A stretch of 64,000 nt of DNA from positions 1 to 64,000 of the forward strand of contig NZ_NBXA01000011.1 of the NCBI RefSeq assembly GCF_003399625.1, read 5' to 3'. This document shows, in pieces, positions 35,073-43,104 of this stretch (position 1 is the first letter of the stretch; each line of letters begins with the position of its first letter). Both the position numbers and the translations under genes were made by a program. Source of the DNA: Subtercola boreus. GTDB lineage: Bacteria; Actinomycetota; Actinomycetes; Actinomycetales; Microbacteriaceae. The notes beneath the pieces were generated by a model. The model was not told the DNA's origin, did not search any database, and worked only from the letters and a program-made list of their open reading frames with translations.

Positions 35073-35125
35073 AAACACCGAAAACTGTCGGAATCACACA
35101 GACATACCGACAGCTTTCGGTGTTT
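35073..35125. repeat. 19-bp intergenic palindrome between convergent genes
   Basis: Arms 35073-35091 (AAACACCGAAAACTGTCGG) and 35107-35125 pair over 19 bp with one mismatch and a 15-nt loop. It lies between the oxidoreductase and YbdK genes, which converge. No T-run follows on either strand, so a bidirectional terminator is possible but not of the classic kind. Confidence 0.85.
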
Positions 35126-35193
35126 CGATACTGATGCGGCCGCCGATTGGTGGGGGCGGAGGGGGGCGGAGCGGGGGAGCGGGTGGAGCGGCG

Positions 35194-36330
35194 TCAGTGG
35201 CCGAGGCCATGCCGGAGCTCGTGCGTCAGCGACGACACGACGGCCTGCAGGCTGCCGCCGTTCTGCTCTGCGACGTGCAACTGCCGCTGGTAGCTGGCGC
35301 CCTTCTCGAGGATGAGGTTCACCTGCTCGAGTTCCGCAGCGCATCCGAGCCTCGCCGCCGTCGGCGCCAGGGTCACCAGCAGGTCTCGGATCTCGTCGGT
35401 CACGAGACGCTCGTCTCCCGCGGGGTTCAGGATGATCTCGGCGTCGAGCCCGTAGCGCGCGGCGCGCCACTTGTTCTCGCGCACGAACCAGGGTTGGAGG
35501 GTCACGAGATCTTCGCCCGCATCGAGCCTCTGTGACATGTGCTCCACGAGGCACTGGATGAGCGCCGCAACAGCACCGATCTCCTCGGGACTCGACAGCC
35601 CGTCGCACGCCCGCATCTCCACGGTGCCCCACTGCGGAGAGGGGCGGATGTCCCAGCGCACCTCGGTGTGGTCGTCGATGATTCCCGTGGTCGTCAGGTC
35701 GGCCACGTACTGCTCGTAGTGCGCCCAATCGGTGAACTGGTACGGAAGCCCGGCGGTCGGCAGCTGCTGGAACATCAGCGCCCGGTTGGAGGCGTACCCC
35801 GTGTTGACGCCGCCCCAGAACGGGCTCGACGCGCTCAGCGCCTGCAGGTGCGGGTAGTACGTCAGCAGGCCGTCCACCAGGGGGAGCACCTTGTCGCGGC
35901 TCTCCACGCCCACGTGCACGTGGATGCCCCAGATGAGCATGTTGCGACCCCACCACTGGGTGCGGTCGACGAGGCGGTGGTAGCGCTCCTTGTCGGTCAC
36001 CTCCTGGTCGAACCACTGGGCGAACGGATGACTGCCGGCACACATCAACTCCACATCGAGCGGGTCGGTGATGGCCCGCACTTCATCCAACATGCCGAGC
36101 AGGTCGGCCACGGCATCCGGAACCGATCTGTGGACAGTCGTGACGAGTTCGACGGTGTTGAGGAGGAGTTCGCCCGTGATCTGCGGATGCTCGGAGCCGT
36201 CGCTCTGGCGAAGCGCATCGAGCACCTCTCCGGCCACAGAGACCAGATCGCCGCTCACCCGGTCGACCAGGGCGATCTCCCACTCGATGCCGAGAGTGGA
36301 ACGCTCTGAGTGCGCGAAGGTGATCTCCAA
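35194..36330 (-). CDS. YbdK-type carboxylate-amine ligase (glutamate-cysteine ligase 2 family)
   Basis: The 378-residue protein belongs to the GCS2 family: LGIEWEIALVD near the N-terminus, ELLLNTVELVT, WGRNMLIWGIHVHVG, TGYASNRALMFQQLPTAGLPYQF and MRACDGLSSPEEIGAVAALIQCLVEH. Family members ligate glutamate and cysteine weakly and have been given other ligase roles. In this lineage, with mycothiol as the usual thiol, the true product is uncertain. The start is TTG at 36330, just before the conserved FAHSERSTLGIEWE; the ribosome site is weak. Confidence 0.87.
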   Translation of the reverse strand: MEITFAHSERSTLGIEWEIALVDRVSGDLVSVAGEVLDALRQSDGSEHPQITGELLLNTVELVTTVHRSVPDAVADLLGMLDEVRAITDPLDVELMCAGSHPFAQWFDQEVTDKERYHRLVDRTQWWGRNMLIWGIHVHVGVESRDKVLPLVDGLLTYYPHLQALSASSPFWGGVNTGYASNRALMFQQLPTAGLPYQFTDWAHYEQYVADLTTTGIIDDHTEVRWDIRPSPQWGTVEMRACDGLSSPEEIGAVAALIQCLVEHMSQRLDAGEDLVTLQPWFVRENKWRAARYGLDAEIILNPAGDERLVTDEIRDLLVTLAPTAARLGCAAELEQVNLILEKGASYQRQLHVAEQNGGSLQAVVSSLTHELRHGLGH

Positions 36331-36555
36331 CGGCCTGCCCTGCCTCTGTCTGTGCCTGCGAAACGGCCACGCGGTGCGGATATGCGAATGTGATTACTCT
36401 ATGGCGTATTTTTCTGACAGAATGGTCAGTCGAGTCTGCCCCCGCCCGACCCTCTAATCAGGCGTCGCGCAGAACCTTAGAACTTATTCTTGGCCGAGTG
36501 TGCGTCCCCACGCTCACGGCCGGCAGTTCGCCCCATAAAAATACTCAGGAGAATT
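36331..36555 (+). promoter_or_regulatory. rpsP promoter and leader region
   Basis: The 225-bp divergent gap holds a TATTCT hexamer (36485-36490), a stem-loop in the leader (GGCCG/CGGCC closing at 36492-36521 with an inner GCGT/ACGC pair), and a CAGGAG ribosome site (36546-36551) four bases before the GTG of rpsP. The left part also holds the 5' side of the YbdK gene, with no clear promoter. Confidence 0.5.
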
Positions 36556-36984
36556 GTGGCTGTAAAAATCCGTTTGAAGCGCATGGGCAAGATCCGCGCT
36601 CCTTACTACCGTATTGTCGTCGCCGACTCGCGCACCAAGCGCGATGGTCGTGTCATCGAGGAGATCGGCAAGTACCACCCGACCGAAGAGCCCTCGTTCA
36701 TCCAGATCGAGAGCGACCGCGCGCAGTACTGGCTCGGCGTCGGCGCACAGCCGACCGAGCAGGTCGCCGCTCTGCTGAAGCTCACCGGTGACTGGGGAAT
36801 CTTCAAGAAGGACGCCGCCACGTCGGTGTCGACCGTTCGGGTCAAGGCTCCGAAAGAGGCCTTCGTCGCCGACGAGAAGAAGAAGCCCGTGCTCCGCCCG
36901 AAGGCCGAGGCTCCTGCAGCCCCCGCCGCACCGGTGGCCGACACGGCTGCTGCCGACAGCGACGCTTCGTCGACCGAGGCGTAA
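36556..36984 (+). CDS. rpsP: 30S ribosomal protein S16
   Basis: The 142-residue protein has the S16 core in residues 1-85 ([51 protein letters not shown]) followed by a 55-residue Lys then Ala/Asp-rich tail, as is usual in actinobacteria. GTG at 36556 follows CAGGAG. It starts the rpsP-khpA-rimM run. Confidence 0.97.
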   Translation: MAVKIRLKRMGKIRAPYYRIVVADSRTKRDGRVIEEIGKYHPTEEPSFIQIESDRAQYWLGVGAQPTEQVAALLKLTGDWGIFKKDAATSVSTVRVKAPKEAFVADEKKKPVLRPKAEAPAAPAAPVADTAAADSDASSTEA

Positions 36985-36987
36985 GTC

Positions 36988-37224
36988 TTGCTCGCACCGG
37001 CTCTCGAGCACCTCGTCAAGGGGATTGTCGACAATCCCGGCGATGTGCACGTCGTGGCAAAGAACTCTCCGCGCGGCGAGGTCCTCGAGGTTCGTGTGAA
37101 CCCCGACGACCTCGGTCGCGTGATCGGCCGCTCGGGCCGCACCGCCAAGGCGTTGCGCACGCTCGTAGCCGCTCTTGCCGATGGCAAGCGCGTTCGTGTT
37201 GACGTGGTTGATACAGATTTCTAA
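36988..37224 (+). CDS. khpA: KH-domain RNA-binding protein KhpA
   Basis: The 78-residue protein is a single KH domain with the GRVIGRSGRTAKALRTLV loop (about residues 44-61). KhpA works with KhpB in RNA binding that affects cell division and elongation. It starts at TTG, four bases after rpsP, and overlaps rimM. Confidence 0.93.
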   Translation: MLAPALEHLVKGIVDNPGDVHVVAKNSPRGEVLEVRVNPDDLGRVIGRSGRTAKALRTLVAALADGKRVRVDVVDTDF

Positions 37225-37954
37225 GAACGAAACGCAGCTGAGAGTCGGTCGTCTCACCAAAGCCCACGGGCTGAAGGGTGCGATCAAGCTCGAGATGTTC
37301 ACCGACGACCCGGAACGACGATTCGTTCCGGGCTCGGTGTTCACGCTCCAGGTACCCACCACCTCGCCCTGGCACGGAAAGACCCTCGAGCTGGCGGAAC
37401 TCCGCTGGTACAACGGGCATCCGGTCGGCTTCTTCGTCGGCGTTCCCGATCGAACCGCTGCCGAGTCGCTCGCCAAGGCCATCCTCTGGATCGACCACGA
37501 CCTCACTGAGGTCACCGACGAAGAGGATGCGTGGTTCGACCACCAGCTCGTCGGTCTCGCGGTCGTCCGCGATGGAGTGCGCATCGGCACGATGACGCAG
37601 ATCGACCATCTCCCCGCTCAAGACCTCCTGCACGTCTCGACCGTCTCGGGCGAAGTTCTCGTGCCGTTCGTCAAGGCGATCGTTCCGGCGGTGGATGTCG
37701 CGGGCGGCACCATCACGGTGACCCCGCCCCCCGGGCTCTTCGAAGACCTCCCGGAGTCGGCCATCGCCGACGAAGCTGCGCTCGCTGCCGCGGTGCTGCC
37801 GGCCGGCGTCTCGACGGACTCGTCCGACGACGCCGATGCCGCCGCTGACGCTGACGCTGACGCGCCTCACCCTGTCGCGGGCGCTTCGGACACGGGCGTT
37901 GCAGAGTCCGGCGCGGCCGATGGCCCGACAGGCGAGGCTGCCAAGCCCGAGTAG
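37208..37954 (+). CDS. rimM: Ribosome maturation factor RimM
   Basis: RimM assists 30S head assembly around S19. The protein has the N-terminal RimM barrel (LRVGRLTKAHGLKGAIKLEMFTDDPERRF) and the C-terminal PRC-like domain (WFDHQLVGLAVVRDGVRIGTMTQIDHLPAQDLLHVS ... VPFVKAIVPAVD). About 80 residues follow, with an Asp/Ala repeat (DDADAAADADADA). The first usable codon is TTG at 37208, giving 248 residues and a 17-base overlap with khpA. The start is less sure than the gene. Confidence 0.92.
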   Translation: MIQISKNETQLRVGRLTKAHGLKGAIKLEMFTDDPERRFVPGSVFTLQVPTTSPWHGKTLELAELRWYNGHPVGFFVGVPDRTAAESLAKAILWIDHDLTEVTDEEDAWFDHQLVGLAVVRDGVRIGTMTQIDHLPAQDLLHVSTVSGEVLVPFVKAIVPAVDVAGGTITVTPPPGLFEDLPESAIADEAALAAAVLPAGVSTDSSDDADAAADADADAPHPVAGASDTGVAESGAADGPTGEAAKPE

Positions 37955-38019
37955 TCGTTCGGGATCCCGTATCGCAGCCAGGTGTGTGGCCGCAGGAGAG
38001 GGCGCGCGGGCGGGCGCGT

Positions 38020-38032
38020 TAGGGTTTGGGGA
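38020..38032 (+). promoter_or_regulatory. Leaderless-type promoter of trmD
   Basis: TAGGGT (38020-38025), TTGGGG, then the ATG at 38032. The GGGG before the ATG could also act as a weak ribosome site. Confidence 0.5.
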
Positions 38033-38742
38033 TGCGTATCGACATCGTCACGATCTTCCCCACGTTCTTCGATGCGCTCGACATCTCCCTGCTGGGGCGG
38101 GCGCGGGAAGACGGCATCCTCGAGGTCGATGTGCACGACCTCCGCACCTTCACCCACGACCGGCATCGCACTGTCGACGACAAACCCTACGGCGGCGGAG
38201 CAGGCATGGTGATGAAGCCGGAGCCGTGGGGAGAGGCGCTCGACACGATCCTGCCGGGTGAGGTTCCGGATGCCCGGGGCGAGACCGGCCCCCTTGTCAT
38301 CTTCCCCTCGCCCGCTGGCGAGGTGTTCACCCAGGCGATGGCCCGCGAGCTGAGCCGCGCGAGCCACCTCGTCTTCGGCTGCGGGCGTTACGAAGGCATC
38401 GACCAGAGAGTGTTCGACTATGCCGGCAGCCGGGCATCCGTTCGCCTCGTGAGCCTCGGCGACTACGTGCTGAACGGGGGAGAGGTGGCCGTGATGGCCA
38501 TGATTGAGGCGATCGGGCGGCTGATTCCGGGCGTCATCGGCAACCCGGAGAGTCTCGTCGAGGAGTCCCACGAAGACGGGTTGCTCGAATATCCGAGCTA
38601 CACCAAGCCGTCGAGCTGGCGGGGACTGGATGTACCACCGGTGCTGATCGGCGGCAACCACGGTGCCATAGCCAGCTGGCGCCGCGAGGCGCAACGGGAG
38701 CGCACCCGCCGTGTGCGACCGGATCTTCTGCCGCCCGAGTGA
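38032..38742 (+). CDS. trmD: tRNA (guanine-N1)-methyltransferase TrmD
   Basis: The 236-residue SPOUT methyltransferase makes m1G37 in tRNAs. It shows [46 protein letters not shown] (knot, SAM site), [28 protein letters not shown] and [24 protein letters not shown]. The length is normal. It normally lies between rimM and rplS; here map and a membrane protein gene separate it from rplS. Confidence 0.97.
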   Translation: MRIDIVTIFPTFFDALDISLLGRAREDGILEVDVHDLRTFTHDRHRTVDDKPYGGGAGMVMKPEPWGEALDTILPGEVPDARGETGPLVIFPSPAGEVFTQAMARELSRASHLVFGCGRYEGIDQRVFDYAGSRASVRLVSLGDYVLNGGEVAVMAMIEAIGRLIPGVIGNPESLVEESHEDGLLEYPSYTKPSSWRGLDVPPVLIGGNHGAIASWRREAQRERTRRVRPDLLPPE

Positions 38743-38800
38743 ACCGGCCCGGAGCCGTGTGTTCTGCAACAGAACGGCCAGGGTCGGCCGGGAACCACCG

Positions 38801-39568
38801 CTAGGCGCGTGCGCTCAGGATGAGGGGGCCATCGGGGGTGATGGCGATGGTGTGTTCCATGTGGGCGCCGCGGGAGCCGTCCGCGCTCCGGAGGGTCCAG
38901 CCGTCGCGGTCGGTGACGATCTTGTCGGTGCTCTCGAGGAACCACGGCTCGATCGCGATGACGAGGCCGGGGTCGAGGTGCACTCCGCGCCCCGGTCGAC
39001 CGTTGTTCGGGATGTGCGGGTCGCCGTGCATCGTGCGGCCGACGCCGTGCCCGCCGAAGTCCGTGTTGATCGAGTAGCCGTCGCCGAGGGCGACAGCCGC
39101 GATCGCGGCCGAGATGTCGCCGACGCGGCCACCGGGCTGGGCTGCGGCGATTCCCGCGTCGAGCGCTCGTGTCGTGGTGTCGATGAGGCGGGCATCCTGC
39201 GGCCGCGGCGTGCCGACGATCACGGTGATCGCCGAGTCGGCTACCCAGCCGTCGACTGAGGCCGCGAAGTCGAGCGTGAGCATGTCGCCGTCGCGGAGGC
39301 GATAGTCGTGGGGCAGGCCGTGCAGCACAGCGTCGTTGACCGACGTGCAGAGCACCTTGCCGAACGGGCTGGCGCCGAAGGACGGGTGGTAGGTGATGTA
39401 GCAGGACTCGGCACCGCGTGCCCTGATCATCTCGTGCGCGATGGCGTCGAGCTTCAGGAGGTTCATGCCGACCGCGGCCCGGGCAGCCAGAGCGGTGAGC
39501 ACCTCTCCGACGAAGGCGCCGGCGGGGCGCATCTGCTCGATTTCGGCAGGCGTTCTGAGTTCGATCAT
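38801..39568 (-). CDS. map: Methionine aminopeptidase, type I
   Basis: The 255-residue enzyme removes N-terminal methionine. Metal ligands are visible in LDFAASVDGWVADSA (two Asp), GGHGVGRTMHGDPHIPN (His), AIEPWF (Glu) and HMEHTIAI (Glu). No N-terminal zinc-finger extension is present, so it is type Ia/Ic short. ATG at 39568 follows AAGGGA. It is a map copy embedded in the trmD-rplS interval on the opposite strand; a second map beside secY-adk is common in actinobacteria but cannot be seen here. Confidence 0.95.
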   Translation of the reverse strand: MIELRTPAEIEQMRPAGAFVGEVLTALAARAAVGMNLLKLDAIAHEMIRARGAESCYITYHPSFGASPFGKVLCTSVNDAVLHGLPHDYRLRDGDMLTLDFAASVDGWVADSAITVIVGTPRPQDARLIDTTTRALDAGIAAAQPGGRVGDISAAIAAVALGDGYSINTDFGGHGVGRTMHGDPHIPNNGRPGRGVHLDPGLVIAIEPWFLESTDKIVTDRDGWTLRSADGSRGAHMEHTIAITPDGPLILSARA

Positions 39569-39632
39569 GGTGATTCCCTTTGATTTGCCTGTGTTTCCGA
39601 ACCACACACGGCACGGTCCACGTTACCCGCCG

Positions 39633-39645
39633 TACTCTTGAGGCA
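39633..39645 (+). promoter_or_regulatory. Leaderless-type promoter of the small membrane protein gene
   Basis: TACTCT (39633-39638), TGAGGC, then the ATG at 39645. Confidence 0.55.
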
Positions 39646-40142
39646 TGTTCGTTCGCCGGGCTTTCTACTACTGGCAGGTCGCTGCTGTCGTCGTGCTGCC
39701 ACTGTGGGTGCTGATCGGCTGGTCCGTCTTCGGTGGCCAGGTCTGGCAGTTCCTCATCGTGATGCTCTCGTGCGGAGTGCTCGCACTCGCGATGGCCGCC
39801 GTCGCGTTGATCACGTTCGCCCGAAAGCAGGTCCGGTTGACCCGGTCCGTCACCTGGCAGGACGTGCTGCTGGTCGCCCTCTGGCATGTGTCGATCATCG
39901 CGGTGGGCTTCTTCCTCCCCGCAGGATCGTTCATTGCGGTCGCCTCGGTGGTGCTGGGCCTGGTCGCGTTCTGGAGTTCGATCGCCCAGTTGGTCGGCGA
40001 GACGAAGCGGCGGGTGCAGGGTGTGTTCGACACGTTCCAGTACGCGGCAGAGATGGGCGGGGCCCCGCAGGCGGTGCGCGAGCCCATCGTGGCCGATGGC
40101 GAGTACATCGTCATCGAGACCGGCCGCAACCACCAGAAGTAG
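39645..40142 (+). CDS. Four-helix membrane protein of unknown function
   Basis: The 165-residue protein has about four membrane segments (residues 8-30, 33-56, 72-92, 95-118) and a cytoplasmic C-terminal tail (VGETKRRVQGVFDTFQYAAEMGGAP...). I do not recognise a family motif. It stands alone between map (divergent) and the rplS leader. Confidence 0.75.
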   Translation: MFVRRAFYYWQVAAVVVLPLWVLIGWSVFGGQVWQFLIVMLSCGVLALAMAAVALITFARKQVRLTRSVTWQDVLLVALWHVSIIAVGFFLPAGSFIAVASVVLGLVAFWSSIAQLVGETKRRVQGVFDTFQYAAEMGGAPQAVREPIVADGEYIVIETGRNHQK

Positions 40143-40357
40143 GGTTCGGTCATCCGGAGCGCGCACTTCACGCCGGGTGTCTGGACGTCGCTCTTTGCTA
40201 TTGATGCGCATGTCGTGGCAGAATGTTCGATTGTGCCACCGCCAGACTCTGCCACAGGGGAGTTCTGCAGTCACGGTCGCACACCCCTTCACTGAATGGC
40301 CCTGATCGGGCCTCAAGAACGTAGTCGACCTGTGGCGGTTGCAGAGAGCGATACACC
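40143..40357 (+). promoter_or_regulatory. rplS promoter and structured leader
   Basis: A CAGAAT hexamer (40219-40224) is a plausible -10, giving a leader of about 127 bases before rplS. Within it CCTGTGGC (40329-40336) can pair perfectly with GCCACAGG (40251-40258), while the overlapping TGGCGGT (40333-40339) can pair with ACCGCCA (40238-40244), so the two helices exclude each other. A small hairpin GGCCC/GGGCC sits at 40298-40312. No clear ribosome site precedes the ATG. Confidence 0.5.
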
Positions 40358-40705
40358 ATGCATATTCTCGACAGCGTCGACGCAGCATCCCTGCGGAGCG
40401 ACGTCCCCGACTTCCGCGCCGGCGACACCGTTCGCGTGCACGTGAACATCATCGAAGGCACGCGCTCGCGCGTGCAGGTCTTCCAGGGCATCGTCATCGG
40501 CCGTTCGGGCGAGGGCATCCGCGAGACGTTCTGCGTGCGCAAGGTCAGCTTCCAGGTCGGCGTCGAGCGTACCTTCCCGGTTCACTCCCCGGTCATCGAC
40601 CACATCGAGATCGTCACCCGCGGCGACGTGCGCCGCGCGAAGCTCTACTACCTCCGGGCTCTTCGCGGCAAGAAGGCGAAGATCAAAGAGAAGCGCGACG
40701 CGTAA
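40358..40705 (+). CDS. rplS: 50S ribosomal protein L19
   Basis: The 115-residue protein matches L19: [80 protein letters not shown]. The length is normal. It is preceded by a long leader with alternative base pairing and followed by a hairpin region before lepB. Confidence 0.97.
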   Translation: MHILDSVDAASLRSDVPDFRAGDTVRVHVNIIEGTRSRVQVFQGIVIGRSGEGIRETFCVRKVSFQVGVERTFPVHSPVIDHIEIVTRGDVRRAKLYYLRALRGKKAKIKEKRDA

Positions 40706-40856
40706 CTCGTCGTCTGCGCTGTCAATCGGCAGGTTTTTCTGAGGGTCGTCCTAACATTTGGATAACGCGTCTGGGAATACGCCGGTTTCGCTTCGCGGGT
40801 TGACCGTCTCCCTGAGCTCCTGCCCCATAAAATGGGTCGGGAGCTCAGGCGGTTAA
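40706..40856 (+). promoter_or_regulatory. rplS-lepB intergenic region with 17-bp hairpin and embedded -10
   Basis: Arms 40812-40828 and 40832-40848 form a 17-bp stem (one wobble, one mismatch) with a 3-nt loop, ending nine bases before the lepB ATG. A TAAAAT hexamer (40828-40833) lies at the hairpin tip and would serve as a -10 for lepB. The structure could end rplS transcripts and limit translation of read-through message, since the AGGCGG ribosome site begins inside the stem. Confidence 0.6.
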
Positions 40857-41636
40857 ATGACAGAAACATCGTTGCGGCCACGATCGGATCGTGGCGGCAG
40901 ACGCACGGGGCGACGCCAGAAGAGCGCCGCCCTCTTCATTCGTGACATCGTCGTCATCTTCCTGATCGCCCTGCTCGCGTCTGTGCTCATCAAGACGTTC
41001 CTGGTGCGCTCGTTCTACATCCCTTCGGGGTCGATGGAGAACACGCTGCAGATCGGCGACCGCATCCTCGTCAACGAACTCGAGCCGGGCGTCATCCCCA
41101 TCGAGCGCGGCGACGTCGTCGTCTTCAAAGACCCGGGCGGCTGGCTTCCCGCCCATGTCGACCCGCCCACGACGCCGATCGTCGGGGCGATCAACTGGGT
41201 GCTCGATGCCGTGGGGCTGGCAGCGACAGACAGCAACGACCATCTGATCAAGCGCGTGATCGGGCTGCCGGGCGACCACGTGGAGTGCTGCAATGCGGTC
41301 GGCCAGATGATGGTCAACGGCGTGCCGCTCAACGAGCCGTACCTGAAACTCCCTGACGGCATCACCAAGGTCTCCGATCTCGCTTTCGACGTGACAGTGC
41401 CCGAAGGATCGCTCTGGGTGATGGGGGACAACCGCTACAACTCGGCGGATTCCCGCTACAACCAGACCAATCCCGGTGGTGGATTCGTGCCCGAGAGCGA
41501 TGTTGTCGGCCGCGCTCTCTGGATCACGTTCCCCGTGACCCGGTGGAGCTTCCTCGACAACTATTCATCCGTGTTCAGGGGGGCCGCGGATGCCGCGCCC
41601 TCGTCGGCCTCGGGCTCGTCGGGTGGGTCGGGGTGA
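40857..41636 (+). CDS. lepB: Signal peptidase I
   Basis: The 259-residue enzyme cleaves signal peptides outside the membrane. It has one N-terminal membrane anchor (about residues 26-48), the catalytic Ser59 in PSGSMENTL, the general-base Lys132 in LIKRVIGLPGD, and GDNRYNSADSR. The C-terminal 20 residues are Ser/Gly-rich. Its stop overlaps the rnhB start (GTGA), so the two are coupled. Confidence 0.96.
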   Translation: MTETSLRPRSDRGGRRTGRRQKSAALFIRDIVVIFLIALLASVLIKTFLVRSFYIPSGSMENTLQIGDRILVNELEPGVIPIERGDVVVFKDPGGWLPAHVDPPTTPIVGAINWVLDAVGLAATDSNDHLIKRVIGLPGDHVECCNAVGQMMVNGVPLNEPYLKLPDGITKVSDLAFDVTVPEGSLWVMGDNRYNSADSRYNQTNPGGGFVPESDVVGRALWITFPVTRWSFLDNYSSVFRGAADAAPSSASGSSGGSG

Positions 41637-42307
41637 CGCCGGTCAGCGATCCGACCCTCCGGCATGAGCGCACTCTCGGGCGCGCCGGAGCCCACCTCGT
41701 CATCGGAGTCGACGAGGTGGGCCGCGGCGCGCTTGCCGGGCCCGTCGCCGTGGGAATGTGCGTCATCGATCCCGCCAGTCGCCGCAGGTTCCCTGCGGGG
41801 CTCCGCGACTCGAAGCTGCTCTCCGAGGCGCGGCGGGAGCAACTCGCACCCCTCGCCGCCGAGTGGGCGTGGGCATCCGCTGTCGGGCTTGCCAGCGCCG
41901 ACGAGGTCGATCGCCTCGGAATCATCGCCTGCCTGGGTATTGCAGGCGCCCGCGCGCTCACACAACTGCGGGCTGTCGGCGTCGACACCGCCCAGGCGAT
42001 TCTGCTGCTGGATGGCAACCACAACTACCTCGCGGCCCAGATCGGCGACGAGGTACAGGTGACGACGAAGGTCAAGGCCGATCGGGACTGCGCGTCGGTC
42101 GCGGCAGCGTCTGTGGTTGCGAAGGTGCACCGAGACCGGCTGATGATCTCGCTGCACGACGAGCACCCGGGCTACGCATGGGCGAGCAACAAGGGCTACG
42201 GCAGCTCCGCGCACTTCGAGGGACTGCAGTTGCTGGGGCCGACCGTGCATCACCGTCACAGCTGGCTGAAGAGCGAGCGGATGATCGCCGACAGCGTTCC
42301 GGCATAG
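41633..42307 (+). CDS. rnhB: Ribonuclease HII
   Basis: RNase HII cuts RNA in RNA-DNA hybrids at single ribonucleotides. The 224-residue protein has GVDEVGRGALAGPVAVGMCV (catalytic Asp-Glu at 27-28), RDSKLLSEARRE, ILLLDGNHNY and KVKADRDCASVAAASVVAKVHRDRLM (further acidic ligands). GTG at 41633 was chosen because of the four-base overlap with lepB. Its TAG stop is the first half of the next gene's -10 hexamer. Confidence 0.96.
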   Translation: MTPVSDPTLRHERTLGRAGAHLVIGVDEVGRGALAGPVAVGMCVIDPASRRRFPAGLRDSKLLSEARREQLAPLAAEWAWASAVGLASADEVDRLGIIACLGIAGARALTQLRAVGVDTAQAILLLDGNHNYLAAQIGDEVQVTTKVKADRDCASVAAASVVAKVHRDRLMISLHDEHPGYAWASNKGYGSSAHFEGLQLLGPTVHHRHSWLKSERMIADSVPA

Positions 42308-42320
42308 ACTTGCAGCACCA
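42305..42320 (+). promoter_or_regulatory. Promoter of the DUF2469 gene overlapping the rnhB stop
   Basis: TAGACT (42305-42310) includes the rnhB TAG stop and is followed by nine bases and the ATG at 42320. This is the same layout and spacing as at ffh (32488-32503). Confidence 0.55.
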
Positions 42321-42643
42321 TGGAAGAAGACGAATTCGAGGACTACGACCGCGAGGTTGAGCTGGCGCTCTACCGCGAATACCGCGACGTCGTATCGCAG
42401 TTCAAGTATGTGATCGAGACCGAGCGCCGGTTCTATCTGGCGAACGACGTCGATCTCGTGCGCCGCGACACCGAACACGACTTCTACTTCGAGCTCACGA
42501 TGAGCGATGTGTGGGTGTGGGATGTCTATCGTTCCGACCGGTTCGTGAAGTCGGTGCGCGTGCTGACGTTCAAAGACGTCAACATCGAAGAGCTGTCGTC
42601 GAAGGACTTCGAGCTGCCCAAGGAGCTCGCGCTCGACGAGTAG
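42320..42643 (+). CDS. DUF2469 family protein
   Basis: The 107-residue acidic protein (EEDEFEDYDREVELALYREYRDVVSQFKYVIETERRFYLAN) belongs to the DUF2469 group found only in actinobacteria, always next to rnhB and yraN. Its function is not known to me. The sequence is soluble, with no signal or metal motif. Confidence 0.9.
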   Translation: MEEDEFEDYDREVELALYREYRDVVSQFKYVIETERRFYLANDVDLVRRDTEHDFYFELTMSDVWVWDVYRSDRFVKSVRVLTFKDVNIEELSSKDFELPKELALDE

Positions 42644-42747
42644 CTCCTGTTCTCCACAGGCATCTGATCCACGGATCTCTCCACAGATCCGCCTGCTGCA
42701 CCATTCTTCGCTGGGCCTTCTTGCCACTCTGGTGGCGGAGGCACACG
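42644..42747. other. Intergenic gap before yraN with a small hairpin
   Basis: The 104-bp gap holds two TCTCCACAG copies (42651-42659, 42678-42686) and a 7-bp hairpin CGGATCT/AGATCCG (42672-42691). No strong ribosome site stands right before the yraN ATG except GGCGGAGG (42734-42741). Confidence 0.5.
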
Positions 42748-43104
42748 ATGAAGGCAAAAGACGAACTGGGCAGGCGCGGCGAGGAGCTTGCCGCCCAGTA
42801 CCTGGTCAAGCAGGGATACGGGATAATCGAGCGCAACTGGCGGTGTCGCCAGGGCGAGATCGATGTGGTGGCCGAGCACGAGGGCGTGACAGTCTTCGTC
42901 GAGGTGAAGACCCGCTCGGGGCTTCGCTACGGCCATCCGTTCGAGGCGATCACCATCGCGAAGATGGCCCGGTTGCGAAGGCTCGCCGGCGCATGGTGTG
43001 AGGGCGCCGAGTCCGGGCGCCGGCAGATCCGCATCGATGCCATCGGTGTGTTGGCGCCGCCCCGGCAGGATGCCGTCATCGAACATCTCGTCGGAATCTT
43101 CTGA
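42748..43104 (+). CDS. yraN: YraN/UPF0102 family endonuclease-like protein
   Basis: The 118-residue protein has the restriction-endonuclease-like core of UPF0102: LGRRGEELAAQYLVKQGYGIIERNWRCRQGEIDVVAEHEGVTVFVEVKTR (Glu, Asp and ExK catalytic-type residues). It may resolve branched or recombination DNA; its role is not firmly known. The stop overlaps the comM start by one base (TGATG at 43102-43106). Confidence 0.92.
   Translation: MKAKDELGRRGEELAAQYLVKQGYGIIERNWRCRQGEIDVVAEHEGVTVFVEVKTRSGLRYGHPFEAITIAKMARLRRLAGAWCEGAESGRRQIRIDAIGVLAPPRQDAVIEHLVGIF

Noticed and set aside
42650-42686. Possible DnaA boxes (two TCTCCACA copies)
   Set aside because: Each has one mismatch to TTGTCCACA/TTATCCACA, there are only two, and the place inside the rnhB-yraN block has no origin features.
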